Shown here: piece by piece, positions 11,578-22,149 of the stretch
Layout of the letters: every line of letters begins with the position of its first letter
Numbering within the stretch: the first letter of the stretch is position 1
Source: Lotus japonicus
Lineage: Eukaryota; Streptophyta; Magnoliopsida; Fabales; Fabaceae
Length of the DNA: 64,000 bases
Assembly (NCBI RefSeq): GCF_012489685.1
Contig: NC_080042.1
Span: 51,450,066-51,514,065, forward strand
Direction of reading: 5' to 3'
Notes under the pieces: model-generated
Database searches by the model: none
Seen by the model: only the letters and a program-made list of their open reading frames with translations
What the model was told of the DNA's origin: nothing
Program-made: the position numbers and the translations under genes

Positions 11578-14500
11578 TCAGACCCCTGAGCTTTCACAAG
11601 AGCTTCCAAGAATGGACACCATATCATGAACCGCAAGCCTGATAATGTTGCTACCAGATGATCTTAGAATGTCCATGCACTCCTGCAGGTCTGCATCACA
11701 GGCTACCAAAATCCATTCATGATCATCATCCAGATACTTGATATCAAATGTACCCACCTCCAGTTTCAATCTCTTGGCAATTTCTTCTTTCAATTCCACA
11801 ATGCCACAGTTCAAGGAGACCTTAAACCTTATGATATCTTCTCTATATGTTGCTTTAATAGTCACACTCTTCATCTCTTTCCGGGCCGTGAAAGGCATCA
11901 TAGTATTATTAGGAGTACTCATATGTTGCATAGGAGCCAAATCAGAGGATGAAGGATTAATCCCACAAGCAACTGGAACCTGATCCTCCAAAATACCATC
12001 TAATGAAGGACACAGATTTCTCAAGTCTTTAGAACTATCACCACCCTCAATTAACATTACTCCAAATGGTTCTTGAGGTTCTGTTGCCTCAACATTTGGC
12101 ATAGGATATGGAGTTCCATATTTGGTACTAGTTGACTGCAGTGTTGACTCCAGTGACCCCTTTAGCACAAAACATTGCTCACTGCTGCATTTTATATTAA
12201 ATATATCTTTTGCTGGAGAACTTTCATTTGGGGGATTACCATGGCATGAAACAGGAGAAGTAGGATTTTCATTAACTTCACTTGATCCACTCCCAATTCC
12301 AAACTTGTTTGGATCTTTAGTGCCAACATACTGAGTGGATCCACCTTTGTCATTAAGCATTTTTTCCAATTGATCTTCCATCTCAACCTGTCTTTTTGTT
12401 TCTGTTTCTGTAGAAGCATCAAAATCATTTCCAATTCATCCTAGATTCTGATGGCCTAATGCGTAATGGGGCCTGGTGGTCCAACTTTTTTGAAGTACAA
12501 GGCTCAGCAGAAGCGATGGGAAGTGAACTACTTGGAGAATTCAGACCAAATGCTCCTTCAGCACCATGGACTGATTCCATAACACACTTGAGCTTGGATA
12601 GGGAACTATTAACCTTTTTTATCTTTCGAGATGGCCAGCGAGATATCCCATTTAGCCTGCATATGCGCTTCATTGTAGTAGGACAAACTGTACAACAAGA
12701 ATACATCAAGAAAAAAAAATGTTTCAGCTGCTACTTTAGACCTTTTTAAAATGAACATAAAAGAAACTACTAGCGTGAACTAATCAACTTTTGTGTTTTG
12801 GATGATTAATAATTCAATATATACTTCGATAACTCTTAGAAGTTGGGATAGGCCTAACTTTACCCCAAAGCTAGCTTAGGGGTGAGGGTTGCTCTAACCT
12901 TCATAAACACTATAATTTGGCCATATCTCTAGATGAGACTTTCTCAACACTCCCTCACACCTAGGGCTGGATATCTAGAGCGTAAAATTTGCAGGAATGA
13001 ATGGCCCATATATGAGTAGTCTCCAATAAACGGATCTAGAATAGCCTCTTATACCATCTTAGAAGTTGGGATAGGCCTAACTCTATCCCAGAAATTAGCT
13101 TAGGGGTGAGGGTTGTTCTATCCTTTATATAAACTTATTTAGTCATATCTTTAGTCAATGTGGAACTTCTCAACAATAACTGTATGTTTCAAGAAAGCAG
13201 CAAACTTAGACATCATAAGAGCAGAAATATTCCTAATTACTATATTTCATATGCACTTCATTGTAGTGGAGCAAAACAAAATATTGCAACTTCAACTGTT
13301 AAATCAGAGAATGAACATACCACCAAGGCTTTTTGCAGCATCCTTAAGGCTCCCACTGAAATAACGTTGCAAAACTTCCAGACTAATTGATTTCTCAGCT
13401 TTTCCACGTTTTCTCTGTGAGGTTTTATTTTTTATCTCTAAAGAAGAGATCTTTTCCATGCTTCCACCTCCACTATCGCCAAGACTTCCTCCATCATTTA
13501 TGCCATCCAACATTGTTTGTTGTTCTAATGGATCTAGTGGCACCCCATGCCTCAAATTTGGTGAAGCTGAACCATCATGTCTAGGGGGTGATTTATCAGA
13601 TTGGATAATTGGAACAGATTCTAGCCTCATATGAACTCTTTCATTTATCGTTTCCACAATCTCAACTGAACCATCCTCCTCAAGTTCAACACCAGAAGCA
13701 ATCTTGAGACTCTGGAAGTGTTGCTTCATTGTTGCCAATATGGACCCCAGCAAAGCTTTTTGTTCATTGAATTCTGTGATCCTGGGAGGCAGAAAAAACT
13801 CTAACACATAATCATCATTTCCAGTATGAGAGCTTTGTAAACAGATTGCAAAAGAGCTTGTTAACCCAAACATGAGAGCATAATGCACCAAAGGGTAATC
13901 AGTTTTGCAGAATTGAGTAATGTTCCCACAGAAGCACATGTTCTGGGACAAAAATGCCCTCCCAGCAACCCCTTGACCTTGTTGTAAGTGATGCTCAACA
14001 CAAGCTTCATGAAAGCCCCATGTGTGAGAATCTATGATGTAGTATGCTACCTCAGTTATAGACATGCAAACTTGCCCCATGCAATAGCCATCAAAGCTAG
14101 AGCAACTTTTCTTGAGACCGCCACCGTGGGCCAAGACACTCCGGTACCTACAGGGAACCCATGTTTGTGCTAAAGGTAAATTGTGAGTTTCACACACCAA
14201 TGTCAATATCTCCAAAATCTCTGCTAATGCATTCTTGCGGCCTTCATTACAAATCTGGTTTAAAATAATTGCCAAGTCATATCAGTGACAATAGAGGGGT
14301 AAGATAGAAGTCATAGAACAACAAAAATGTTCTATCTTTCAGAAAATAAAAAAAATAAGGATGCGGGATGCATCAAGCGGACGCAGATCTTCTGCCCCTT
14401 CTATGTCTCATTTTCCTGTCACACCAACGAGAGTTTGCCATGTAAGTTAAAAAATTACATGGGCACCCATTTTGCTGATATGTCAAAATTTTATTGGAGA

Positions 14501-17500
14501 GACAGATAAATGAGACACAGTTTGGGGATAGAAGATTTTAACCCGCATCATGCATAATAGAAAAAAGCCAACCTGACTGTATGGATGCTCCAAAATTTCT
14601 GAACTCCTCAGATTTACTGCCTGCAAGGATACTGACAGCAGGTGACTCAGGAAACTAAAAAAAAATGTCAATAATTATATATACTGTCCAATAAGTAGTA
14701 ATGAGAGTACAGAAAATCTCACGGAAGTTTACTTTGTCAAAAAAAATCTCCAAGGACATACCTATATATTTAGTGTATAAAACCTGAAGTGTGATCTCTG
14801 TACTTACTCTCAACTTGTTGAACTTCTTCTATCTTGCAGCCATGCCAGCAAATTTTTAACATTCTTACTCCTCAATTTAATTGTCTTTTCTTTTTGTTAA
14901 CATCATTCCTACTTCTTTTTTGAGTGTCTTTTAAACTTTCTATTTTGTAACTCCTATATTTATATCTCCCTAATCAGGAGGTCACAAAACCATTAGTAAC
15001 TTTGAGTTGGGTTGATATATTTATATTGGAGTGAACCATTGTTAAAGCTTTCTGCGATAATTACAAGAAGGTTGATTTTGTGATACACGACTGAATGAGA
15101 AATCACAAATGATTGAACAAATATGGTCAAACTATGTGAATTACTTTTTAATTTTAAGGATTTTGAGCTAATTAGATGCTTTGGAATATTTATTGTGAAT
15201 GTTATATACCTAAAAATCCATTTCGTTTTCGACCTGCTTATGATGAAATTGGTGATTGAGTAGTATTAAAATGTCGGTTAACTTTAGCCAATGTTGATAC
15301 AAGTAATTGCAATTGTAGTATCATTGATTTTATATCATTTTAAGTTTATTTCTACAACTTCCTCAATTTCTTGATGCAAATAGTTTCGTTAGATGAGTAG
15401 TTGTTCAATGAATTCTTAAACTAGTACAATAACATGGTTTTCTTTTATAAGATGCATTAACAAATAACGATTTTTTTTCCAAACCTTAAAATAATAAGTT
15501 CATCAAAACTTTAGATCCTGAGAAATGCTAGCAACACATTTAAAATGGGTCGACATGTTAATAATATCACAACCATCACAAAGCATGAAGGTTATCATAA
15601 CTAGAACAGTTCAAAAGAAAACCAACCTCAAGGGCTTTGCAAACTTTATCAACCTCTGGAGCATAGTTAACCTTCTGTGCAGTCATTATCAATTCCATCA
15701 CAGCAACACATGACTGCCCTGAAGGTTCAAACACAGGAAGAGCCAAGGTTCCGCGAACATTGTAGTGTTGAGCATGATTTAAGCGCGAATACTCTTTACT
15801 AGAATAATACTGAACATTTGGAGTCCATTCTGGCAATTTCTGCTGAAAAACTCGACCCGGAAGCCCCAGAATTTCATCATTTTCTCCATCCACAGAAAAC
15901 ATGTACATCAGGGACACTGTTCTATACTGATGGAGTCCATTACTATGTGGATCAAGAACAAATGGTTGACCTGAAGTTGTGAGTTTATACTTATTCCCAT
16001 TCCTCACAGGTACCCAAACCTGAGCCAGAACATTCTGTTCAGTTAACTCTTTGAAGTGGCGAAGAGCTTGTGTCATTCTTTCCTTGATAAGACAAAAACC
16101 ATCTCGATTTTCCAATGGTGGCATAGGTACAAGGGGTGTCATATGCTTTTTGCTGTCATCATTTTCAACTGGATTCTCAGTTACTGTATCTGCATTACCG
16201 GAAAGCAGTGAAGGAAATAAGCGAGATAGAAAGAGAAAAGAGAACCCTCAAACAATTTAAGAAACTCAATTCGTATTTCTTGGCTTGATTGCAAATCGAC
16301 GAGTAAGTGGGTATTTATAGATGCATAAGACACCTCTTGATACAGTAGCCATACTTTTGAAACAATATAACTCTTGCAAAGTATAAGGAAGTAAATGCAA
16401 GATAGATGCATAAGAAAAATACCATGAATGTCAAAATACATGAACCAAATGAATAATCCGGTTAATTAAATACTCCACTAAACTTTGCTAAGATAAAATC
16501 TGCACTAAAAATCCATGTTTTTTTAACAAGCATTAGCTTCAATCAGAAGTGCTGCAGATCCAGTAAAAACTTCAAAGTTCACGTTTAGCATCAGATGTCT
16601 TTGTGAGTGGACTAAGAAAACTTCTACAGTTATGGTAATATGGTAATACCATCTTTGGACTCAATATCATATTGTGCCTAGAAATTCTATGTTTATAAAT
16701 ACTCCAAAGTCCAAACACCATACATCTTAGATACACGGGCAATGGTCAAATCCCAAGAAAGCAGATGGAAGAGCTTATTTTATAGTATAAACGCCCATGA
16801 AAGTTTTTGGAAGAGCTTATGGCCTTATGTAAATAGTTTTTGGCCTGCCAATAAGCTATTTTGAGCTTATTTTCATAAGTTGTTCAGATTAGCTTATAAA
16901 TAAGAGTTTATGCTAAGTTTATCAAATTAGCTTATAAATAAGCGCACCAAGAATCTGGCCTGCAGATATGGGATAGTTTGAAAGCCAAGGAAAGGTGTAA
17001 AGGGATGAGCACAAAACTTGTAAAGCCTTGCAGTTTAGCTATTCAGTTTAAAAGAGGGAGATAGAAACAAATATCAAACTTTAAACCCAGATACATGTAG
17101 CATCATTAACTTTAGAAATGCACAGAAAATTGCAACATATGAGCCAAAAGTCTATGTTTCATTTATGTCTTATAAAGTTTCTCAGTAGTCAAATATAGCT
17201 TCAAGAATTGAGAGGGAAATAATGAAAAAGAAAGGTTAAAATCTTTCAATATACATAAACTCTAAGCTATGAAATAGATAAAGAACATTCCATATAAAAA
17301 AATATTGAAAAAAAATATAATTCTGTATCCTCTTAAGTTTCCCAATCAATTAAAGCTAGCTGCAGCAATTCAAGTTACTGTCAAGTGGGCATTAAGAAAG
17401 GGGAGGAATTCATGTCAACATAAACAGAAACAAAAGCAAGTGGGCAGTAAGCTGGTGTTAAAGATTATAAGTTGACTTATTACACTCCTCAATATGAAAC

Positions 17501-17849
17501 CAAAGCTACTGATATAAAGAAAGGAGAAAAAGCCCAATTTAACAACAAAATTTAAACCAAAACATACAGTAACAAAATAAGGATATATGGCAATCAGAGA
17601 AGAGAAACCTGAAGCAGTAATGCTGACATGCTTGTCATCTTCAACATCAGAAAAAGCCCAGAGAGGAGAAAAAGGTTGTTCAGAGATGTTGGATAAGAGA
17701 AAAGGAGACATGGGGTTAGAGAGACAAGATACATGATCAAAAGGCCATGAACTTTCAAGGTCATTATCAAAATCCATGGGAAACCCATGTTCCTCCATTG
17801 GCTTTGACTTGAGAGGAAGGTCAGGGTTTTCTTCCTCTGATTCTGGCAT
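11578..17849 (-). CDS. NIN-like protein (NLP6/7-type) RWP-RK transcription factor, frameshifted before PB1
   Basis: NLPs are nuclear regulators of nitrate-responsive genes. There are five minus-strand exons: 17849-17609, 16189-15627, 14620-14573, 14254-13321 and 12687-11578. The N-terminus ([11 protein letters not shown], then [13 protein letters not shown]) and the GAF-like regulatory region ([33 protein letters not shown]) match NLP7-type proteins. The RWP-RK domain is split over exons 4 and 5 ([20 protein letters not shown], then [10 protein letters not shown] and RWPSRKI at about residues 596-618). The PB1 domain at the C-terminus ([26 protein letters not shown]) serves NLP dimerisation. 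Exons 1-4 join in phase. The last exon contains one base too many: the RWP-RK frame stops at 12425-12427 after about 682 residues, while PB1 continues one frame away to 11578. Without that base the length would be about 964 residues, normal for the family. The start is chosen by homology of MPES and the upstream stop context. It may be a real null or truncated allele or a sequence error. Confidence 0.88.
12834..13175 (-). mobile_element. TRIM element (terminal-repeat retrotransposon in miniature), NLP intron 4
   Basis: Two direct terminal repeats, 12834-12949 and 13057-13175, each run from TCTTAGAAGTTGGG to CTCAACA and flank about 107 bp. On the minus strand the repeat starts TGTTGAGA. It is followed directly by TGGTATAAGAG, close to the tRNA-Met primer site TGGTATCAGAG. 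The target duplication ATAAC is perfect (12829-12833 and 13176-13180). There is no coding capacity, as expected for a TRIM. Confidence 0.85.
16770..16960. repeat. Repeated AGCTTATAAATAAG motifs in NLP intron 1
   Basis: Several near-copies of GAGCTTAT and AGCTTATAAATAAG in both orientations occur within about 190 bp. Such patterns are common in hAT-like miniature elements, but I could not define ends or a target duplication. Confidence 0.3.
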
Positions 17850-19933
17850 TTTCAAATGGGTTATTTTCCTGGAAAATTTGTGGGAACAGAGTGACAAAGA
17901 TTGTAACTTTGTGATGAATTAAAAGTTGTAACACTATAGAAAAGAGGAGAACTATAGATAAATATAGAAGGTAGAGAATATGGGACCAAAAACTTTTACT
18001 GTGGCTATGCAACTTGCAAGATGTGACAATATTGGAAAAATAATATTAAAAAGAAAGCAATTTTCCATCATTGGCACCAAATGCCAACAAGATGGGCACT
18101 ACATACTTGTCTTTTCGTTGCTATTATATACATTATATACATTATATACATATACATTTTCAACTACTATTACATAGTCCAAAAAAAACTACTACTACAC
18201 AAGGAACATATTAAAAGAAAATGAAAATGATGGTCTAATATGTAGTACCAGATATTTTTATCAGTGTGTGTTTATTGAAGATTTATCATTTTATAATAAG
18301 ACAAAAAATTATACTAAAACTGTCCAACCGTGTCTTGTTTATTAAGCAGGGACTCAAGCTAGGCTGGTGATGCCCACACACACGGGAATTCAGCAACTTC
18401 TATGAAAATGTCAACATTGTGAACAACATGTTTGGATCAGCTTCATTTTTCTCATAATCAATTCGGAATCTCTACTTACATAAACTTATCTTAAGAATTG
18501 ATTTTGACTTTAGATTCAATGCTGGAAGAATTTCTATACATGCATGAAATCTAAAGCAAAGTCGTTTCATAAATCAAACTTATTGCACCAAAAAGAGTTT
18601 CAAAGCTATATTAAATAATATATATTAAGAAACTTAAATTCTTTAGGAATCTCATTCTTCAAGGAGTGGACTTCACCTTGTTAACTGGCCAAAAGGGACT
18701 GAAGATAAGGGACATTTTGGTAGATCAAGTCTAGCTATTAGAGAAAATAGGACTGGAATCTTCTTCAATAAGAGTATAAACCCTGGTCCCCAGATCCTCC
18801 ACAGCTTTTCTGTAGAGTGGAGTAGATAACTGGTCCTCTATCATTGGCAAATTGACAGAACATTGCACAGTGAATTAGATTGAAGATTGTATCAAGCAGG
18901 TGATTGATCAAAGATTATATTCTGGTATATGATCATATATTCTGGTATATGATCATCAATCATCAATCAAAGATTGTTTTAAGTTTGTTCTTTAGCCTAA
19001 AAAACAAAGGGGAAAATGGAAAATATTGATTTATTATAAAAGGAAAATTGCAATGACATCCCTTCATTATCTAAGCAAACACTAACCACATTTATTTTAA
19101 TGGGACATTGCACTGACATTTTCTCAAATTTATCATTATCGCATTGACTTCTCTTAAGATTTATAATTATAACACTAAAACAACCCTCCATTATTATAAA
19201 TATTGTACGAAGAAGGAGAGAATTTCAGTACATTTCACAAACTAAAAGAAAAGTTAGTACAATAATAATGATAAACAACCTTACGAGATATAGTGCAATT
19301 TACGCCAGATAAAATCTACCAACAAATTTCCAAGAATAAAAACAAAAAACAAATCAGTCTTTTTAATAAAACAAAAATATTATGGAAAAGTACCAAACAT
19401 CGGGGTCAATGCGATACTGAATCAGACACCACATCAAATTTCCAAATTAGTGAATAGTTTTTGTTTGATGACCGCAATGTTTGCTTGCGAGATGCGACGG
19501 AAGGATTATTTTATGGCTTGCAGATTCAAATAGTGAAAAGAGTTTTAAACAGATTGAAAAAAATAAAAAGTTAAAAACAGAGAGGAACATGATGAAGATC
19601 AAGATGTACGAACGCTTGTTTGATTTTCAACTACGTTTTTGGGTTTAATGGGTCAACTCATTAGTGACATACGCACATAACAAAACCTTTGAGAAATAAA
19701 TAAATAATCTATTAATTGATTCATTTTTTTTTTGAAATGTTTCATTTGTTTATTCAACACAAAACAATTGTCGCCACTCGTCATCAACAAAACAAAAAAA
19801 AAGAACAATGATACAAAGACTCAAACAGGCTATAAAATCTGATTTGTTAACTTAACCATGTGAAAAGGTTTTACCTTATTTTTTCTTCTTCGGAAAACAG
19901 CTTTTACCTTATGTGAGCTTCTATCTTCTTAAA
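17850..19933. other. Upstream region of the NLP gene
   Basis: AT-rich with no open frame of note. A short (TATATACAT)n run lies at 18124-18157, and a direct repeat of TTCTGGTATATGATCAT lies near 18920-18952. The NLP promoter should lie in the first several hundred bases above 17850. No clear TATA box could be assigned. Confidence 0.4.
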
Positions 19934-19987
19934 AAAACATTAGAGAGTTGTTATTCAGACCGCTCACATCTATTAAGACCCAAGAAA

Positions 19988-21734
19988 GGCTTAATCCTCA
20001 AATTAGTCCATGTCTTTGTTTCGTCGTCTGAACCAGGTCCCTGACCGGAAAAATTTGTGGCATCAATCCCTCTTGTTCAAAAATGTTTGGAGCCGGTCCT
20101 CGCCGGAGCTCCGAGCTCCGGCGAGTGATGAATAAGCATGTTGACTGGGATTAAAACGCTGACGTGGTTTTTAAAAATAAATAAAAAATCAATTACACAT
20201 AAAAAATTTAAATTAAATTAAATAAATAAAATCAATTGACAAAACTAAACCTGTAACAAAAAAAATTAACAAAACTAAACCTAATTTAATTAACAAAAAC
20301 AAATTAACCCCTAATTCCCAATCAAATTAGGGTTCTTCTTCTTTCCCCTCATCTTCTGATTTCATTCCCCTAGCATCAATACTTCCAATTCTGGTTTTGC
20401 CTCTTCTCTTCTGCTCTCTCTATCTCTCCCCACCGAATCAAACCACCCATAGCCATAGCCACACTCATCTCCATTCTCTCTCACACACAAACCTCCGTCA
20501 ATTGCTTCTGCGCCCAGATCTGCGAATCAAAGACGATCTGATTATTTCTTTGAGGGAGAGGTTGCGGGTTGGGGTGTGGTGGGTTGCGAGTGAGGGCTGG
20601 GGTTGAGGTTGCAGCATGGGGGTGGGTTTCGAGGGTGGGTTGCGGGTGAGGGTGGGGTTGCGAGTGAGGGTGGGCTGCGATTGACGGTGGGATGGCGGTG
20701 GGTTGCGGGTGAGGTGGGGTGGGTTGCGATGGGTTATGGGTTATGGGTGGGGATGGGTTGCGGATGAGGGTGGGGTGGGTTTCGAGTTGGGGTGGGGATG
20801 GGTTTCTGGGTGGGGTTGGGTTTCTGGGTAGGGGTGAGGAACCTTCTTTATCGCATTTGAAGTTCTTGAGTTGGTGGAACATGTTGGTGGCATAAGTGAT
20901 CTTTCTGGAAAGGCAAAACTTTTTTTGGTTCTTCCCTCTGCTGTATTGGATGTGTTCTTCATTCTTTGGATTTCACCTCACTCTCTGCAACTTTAACTAA
21001 GCTTTAGGCAAGAAGGATGACGGGAGCGATGAGTTTGATAGGGATGAATTAAACCGGCATCTATTTCTGCAAAGGATATTCGAATTGTGCCAGATGCCTG
21101 TGCAAGGTGGCAATGGAGTTTCAAATGATGATTTAGAAGAAGACAAGAGAGAATAAGCTAGAGAATGTAGCTCAGATTTTATAATTTCTTGTATCCATCC
21201 TGAAAATTAGCTCTGACTCTTTTCCTTTTATTCTTTTATTTACTTCAAAACATTCCTTGGTAAAAAAATTCTGGGTTTTGTTGGCAGGGATTTACAAGTT
21301 TTGTTTTCTGGGTTCTGTTCACAGATCTGGAACATTCCTTGGCATAAATTATTCTTAATTTTATTAAGAAGATGAATAAGAAAATGAAGATGAGATCAAT
21401 CTAAAATTTATTAGATCAAGAACACTCATGTTGAAGAAGTTCCATGTTAATGTAGATGAATTAGGGATTTTTTTTTTGTTACATAAGGAAATAAATGAAT
21501 TAGGGATTTAAAAATGATTTGTAAAATTTAGATTTTTTTATTTTTTTTCCCTTGACACGTCAGCCTCATTTATCCAGTCAGCATGCCTATTCATCACTCG
21601 CCGGAGCTCTGAGCTCCGGCGAGGACCGGCTCCAAACATTTTTGAACAAGAGGGATCGATGCCACAAATTTTTCTGGTCAGGGACCTGGTTCAGACGGCG
21701 AAACAAAGACAGGGACTAATTTGAGGATTAAGCC
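19988..21734 (+). mobile_element. Pack-MULE-like element nested in the larger Mutator-like element
   Basis: Terminal inverted repeats of roughly 170-180 bp begin GGCTTAATCCTCAAATTAGTCC at the left and end with its complement at the right. They are flanked by the perfect 9-bp duplication CCCAAGAAA (19979-19987 and 21735-21743). Each terminal repeat contains a 23-bp palindrome with arms CGCCGGAGCTC/GAGCTCCGGCG (20101-20123, 21599-21621). The interior has a G-rich simple repeat built on GGGTTGCGGGTGAGG (about 20540-20835) and a host-gene-like fragment (20853-21020). No transposase is present, so it must move in trans. Confidence 0.87.
20853..21020 (+). pseudogene. Captured exon fragment resembling plant TMEM87/LU7TM seven-transmembrane protein
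   Basis: The plus strand reads FEVLELVEHVGGISDLSGKA and then KLFLVLPSAVLDVFFILWI. This matches, as I know the family, the sixth/seventh-helix region of plant lung-seven-transmembrane (TMEM87-like) proteins. A one-base deletion after ILWI and a TAG where KLQARRM would be expected show it is broken. The following stretch up to about 21158 (KKDDGSDEFDRDELNRHLF) is open but unrecognised and may come from another gene. Its position between Mutator terminal repeats indicates transduplication. Confidence 0.55.
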
Positions 21735-21823
21735 CCCAAGAAAATACTAGAAACTCGAAAATACTCATTTCAAATGCACTCTAGGAGACCGAGTTTGTCG
21801 CACATGTCCAAGAGCGATGTAGA

Positions 21824-21963
21824 CGCACCTTGAACGTGCGCGGTTGACGCATGTACAATGTGCGATTAATTTGTACCAAAACTGATGTGCCAGTGTCCTC
21901 GCACTTTATAAAAGCGGTCATAACGCATGCTGAGAGTGCGTGAATGACGCACTTACAATGTGC
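21824..21963. repeat. Left subterminal array of 17-bp imperfect palindromes, mostly 24-bp period
   Basis: Palindromic units start at 21824 (CGCACCTTGAACGTGCG), 21848 (CGCATGTACAATGTGCG), 21900 (CGCACTTTATAAAAGCG), 21924 (CGCATGCTGAGAGTGCG) and 21948 (CGCACTTACAATGTGC). Neighbouring starts are 24 bp apart except between the second and third. The arms pair CGCA with TGCG around an AT-rich core. Confidence 0.8.
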
Positions 21964-22149
21964 AAATTTGAACATAAACTTGGCAGATAGTAACAGAAAC
22001 AGAAACAGTAAGACAACCTCAAACAGAAACAGAATCTCCAACACTTAATGACAATGATAACCATAGTCACAATGTTACATTATACTAATATTACAATGTA
22101 ACATTACACTTGGACTATTACAACATCAACAAGCTAGTCATCACTGAGA

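Noticed and set aside
20481..20962. Minus-strand proline/histidine-rich frames
   Set aside because: They translate the GGGTTGCGGGTGAGG-type simple repeat inside a Pack-MULE; no domain.
21824..21963. CRISPR-like array (short palindromic repeats with spacers)
   Set aside because: The units vary in sequence, spacers are 7 bp, and it lies in a plant transposon; not a CRISPR.
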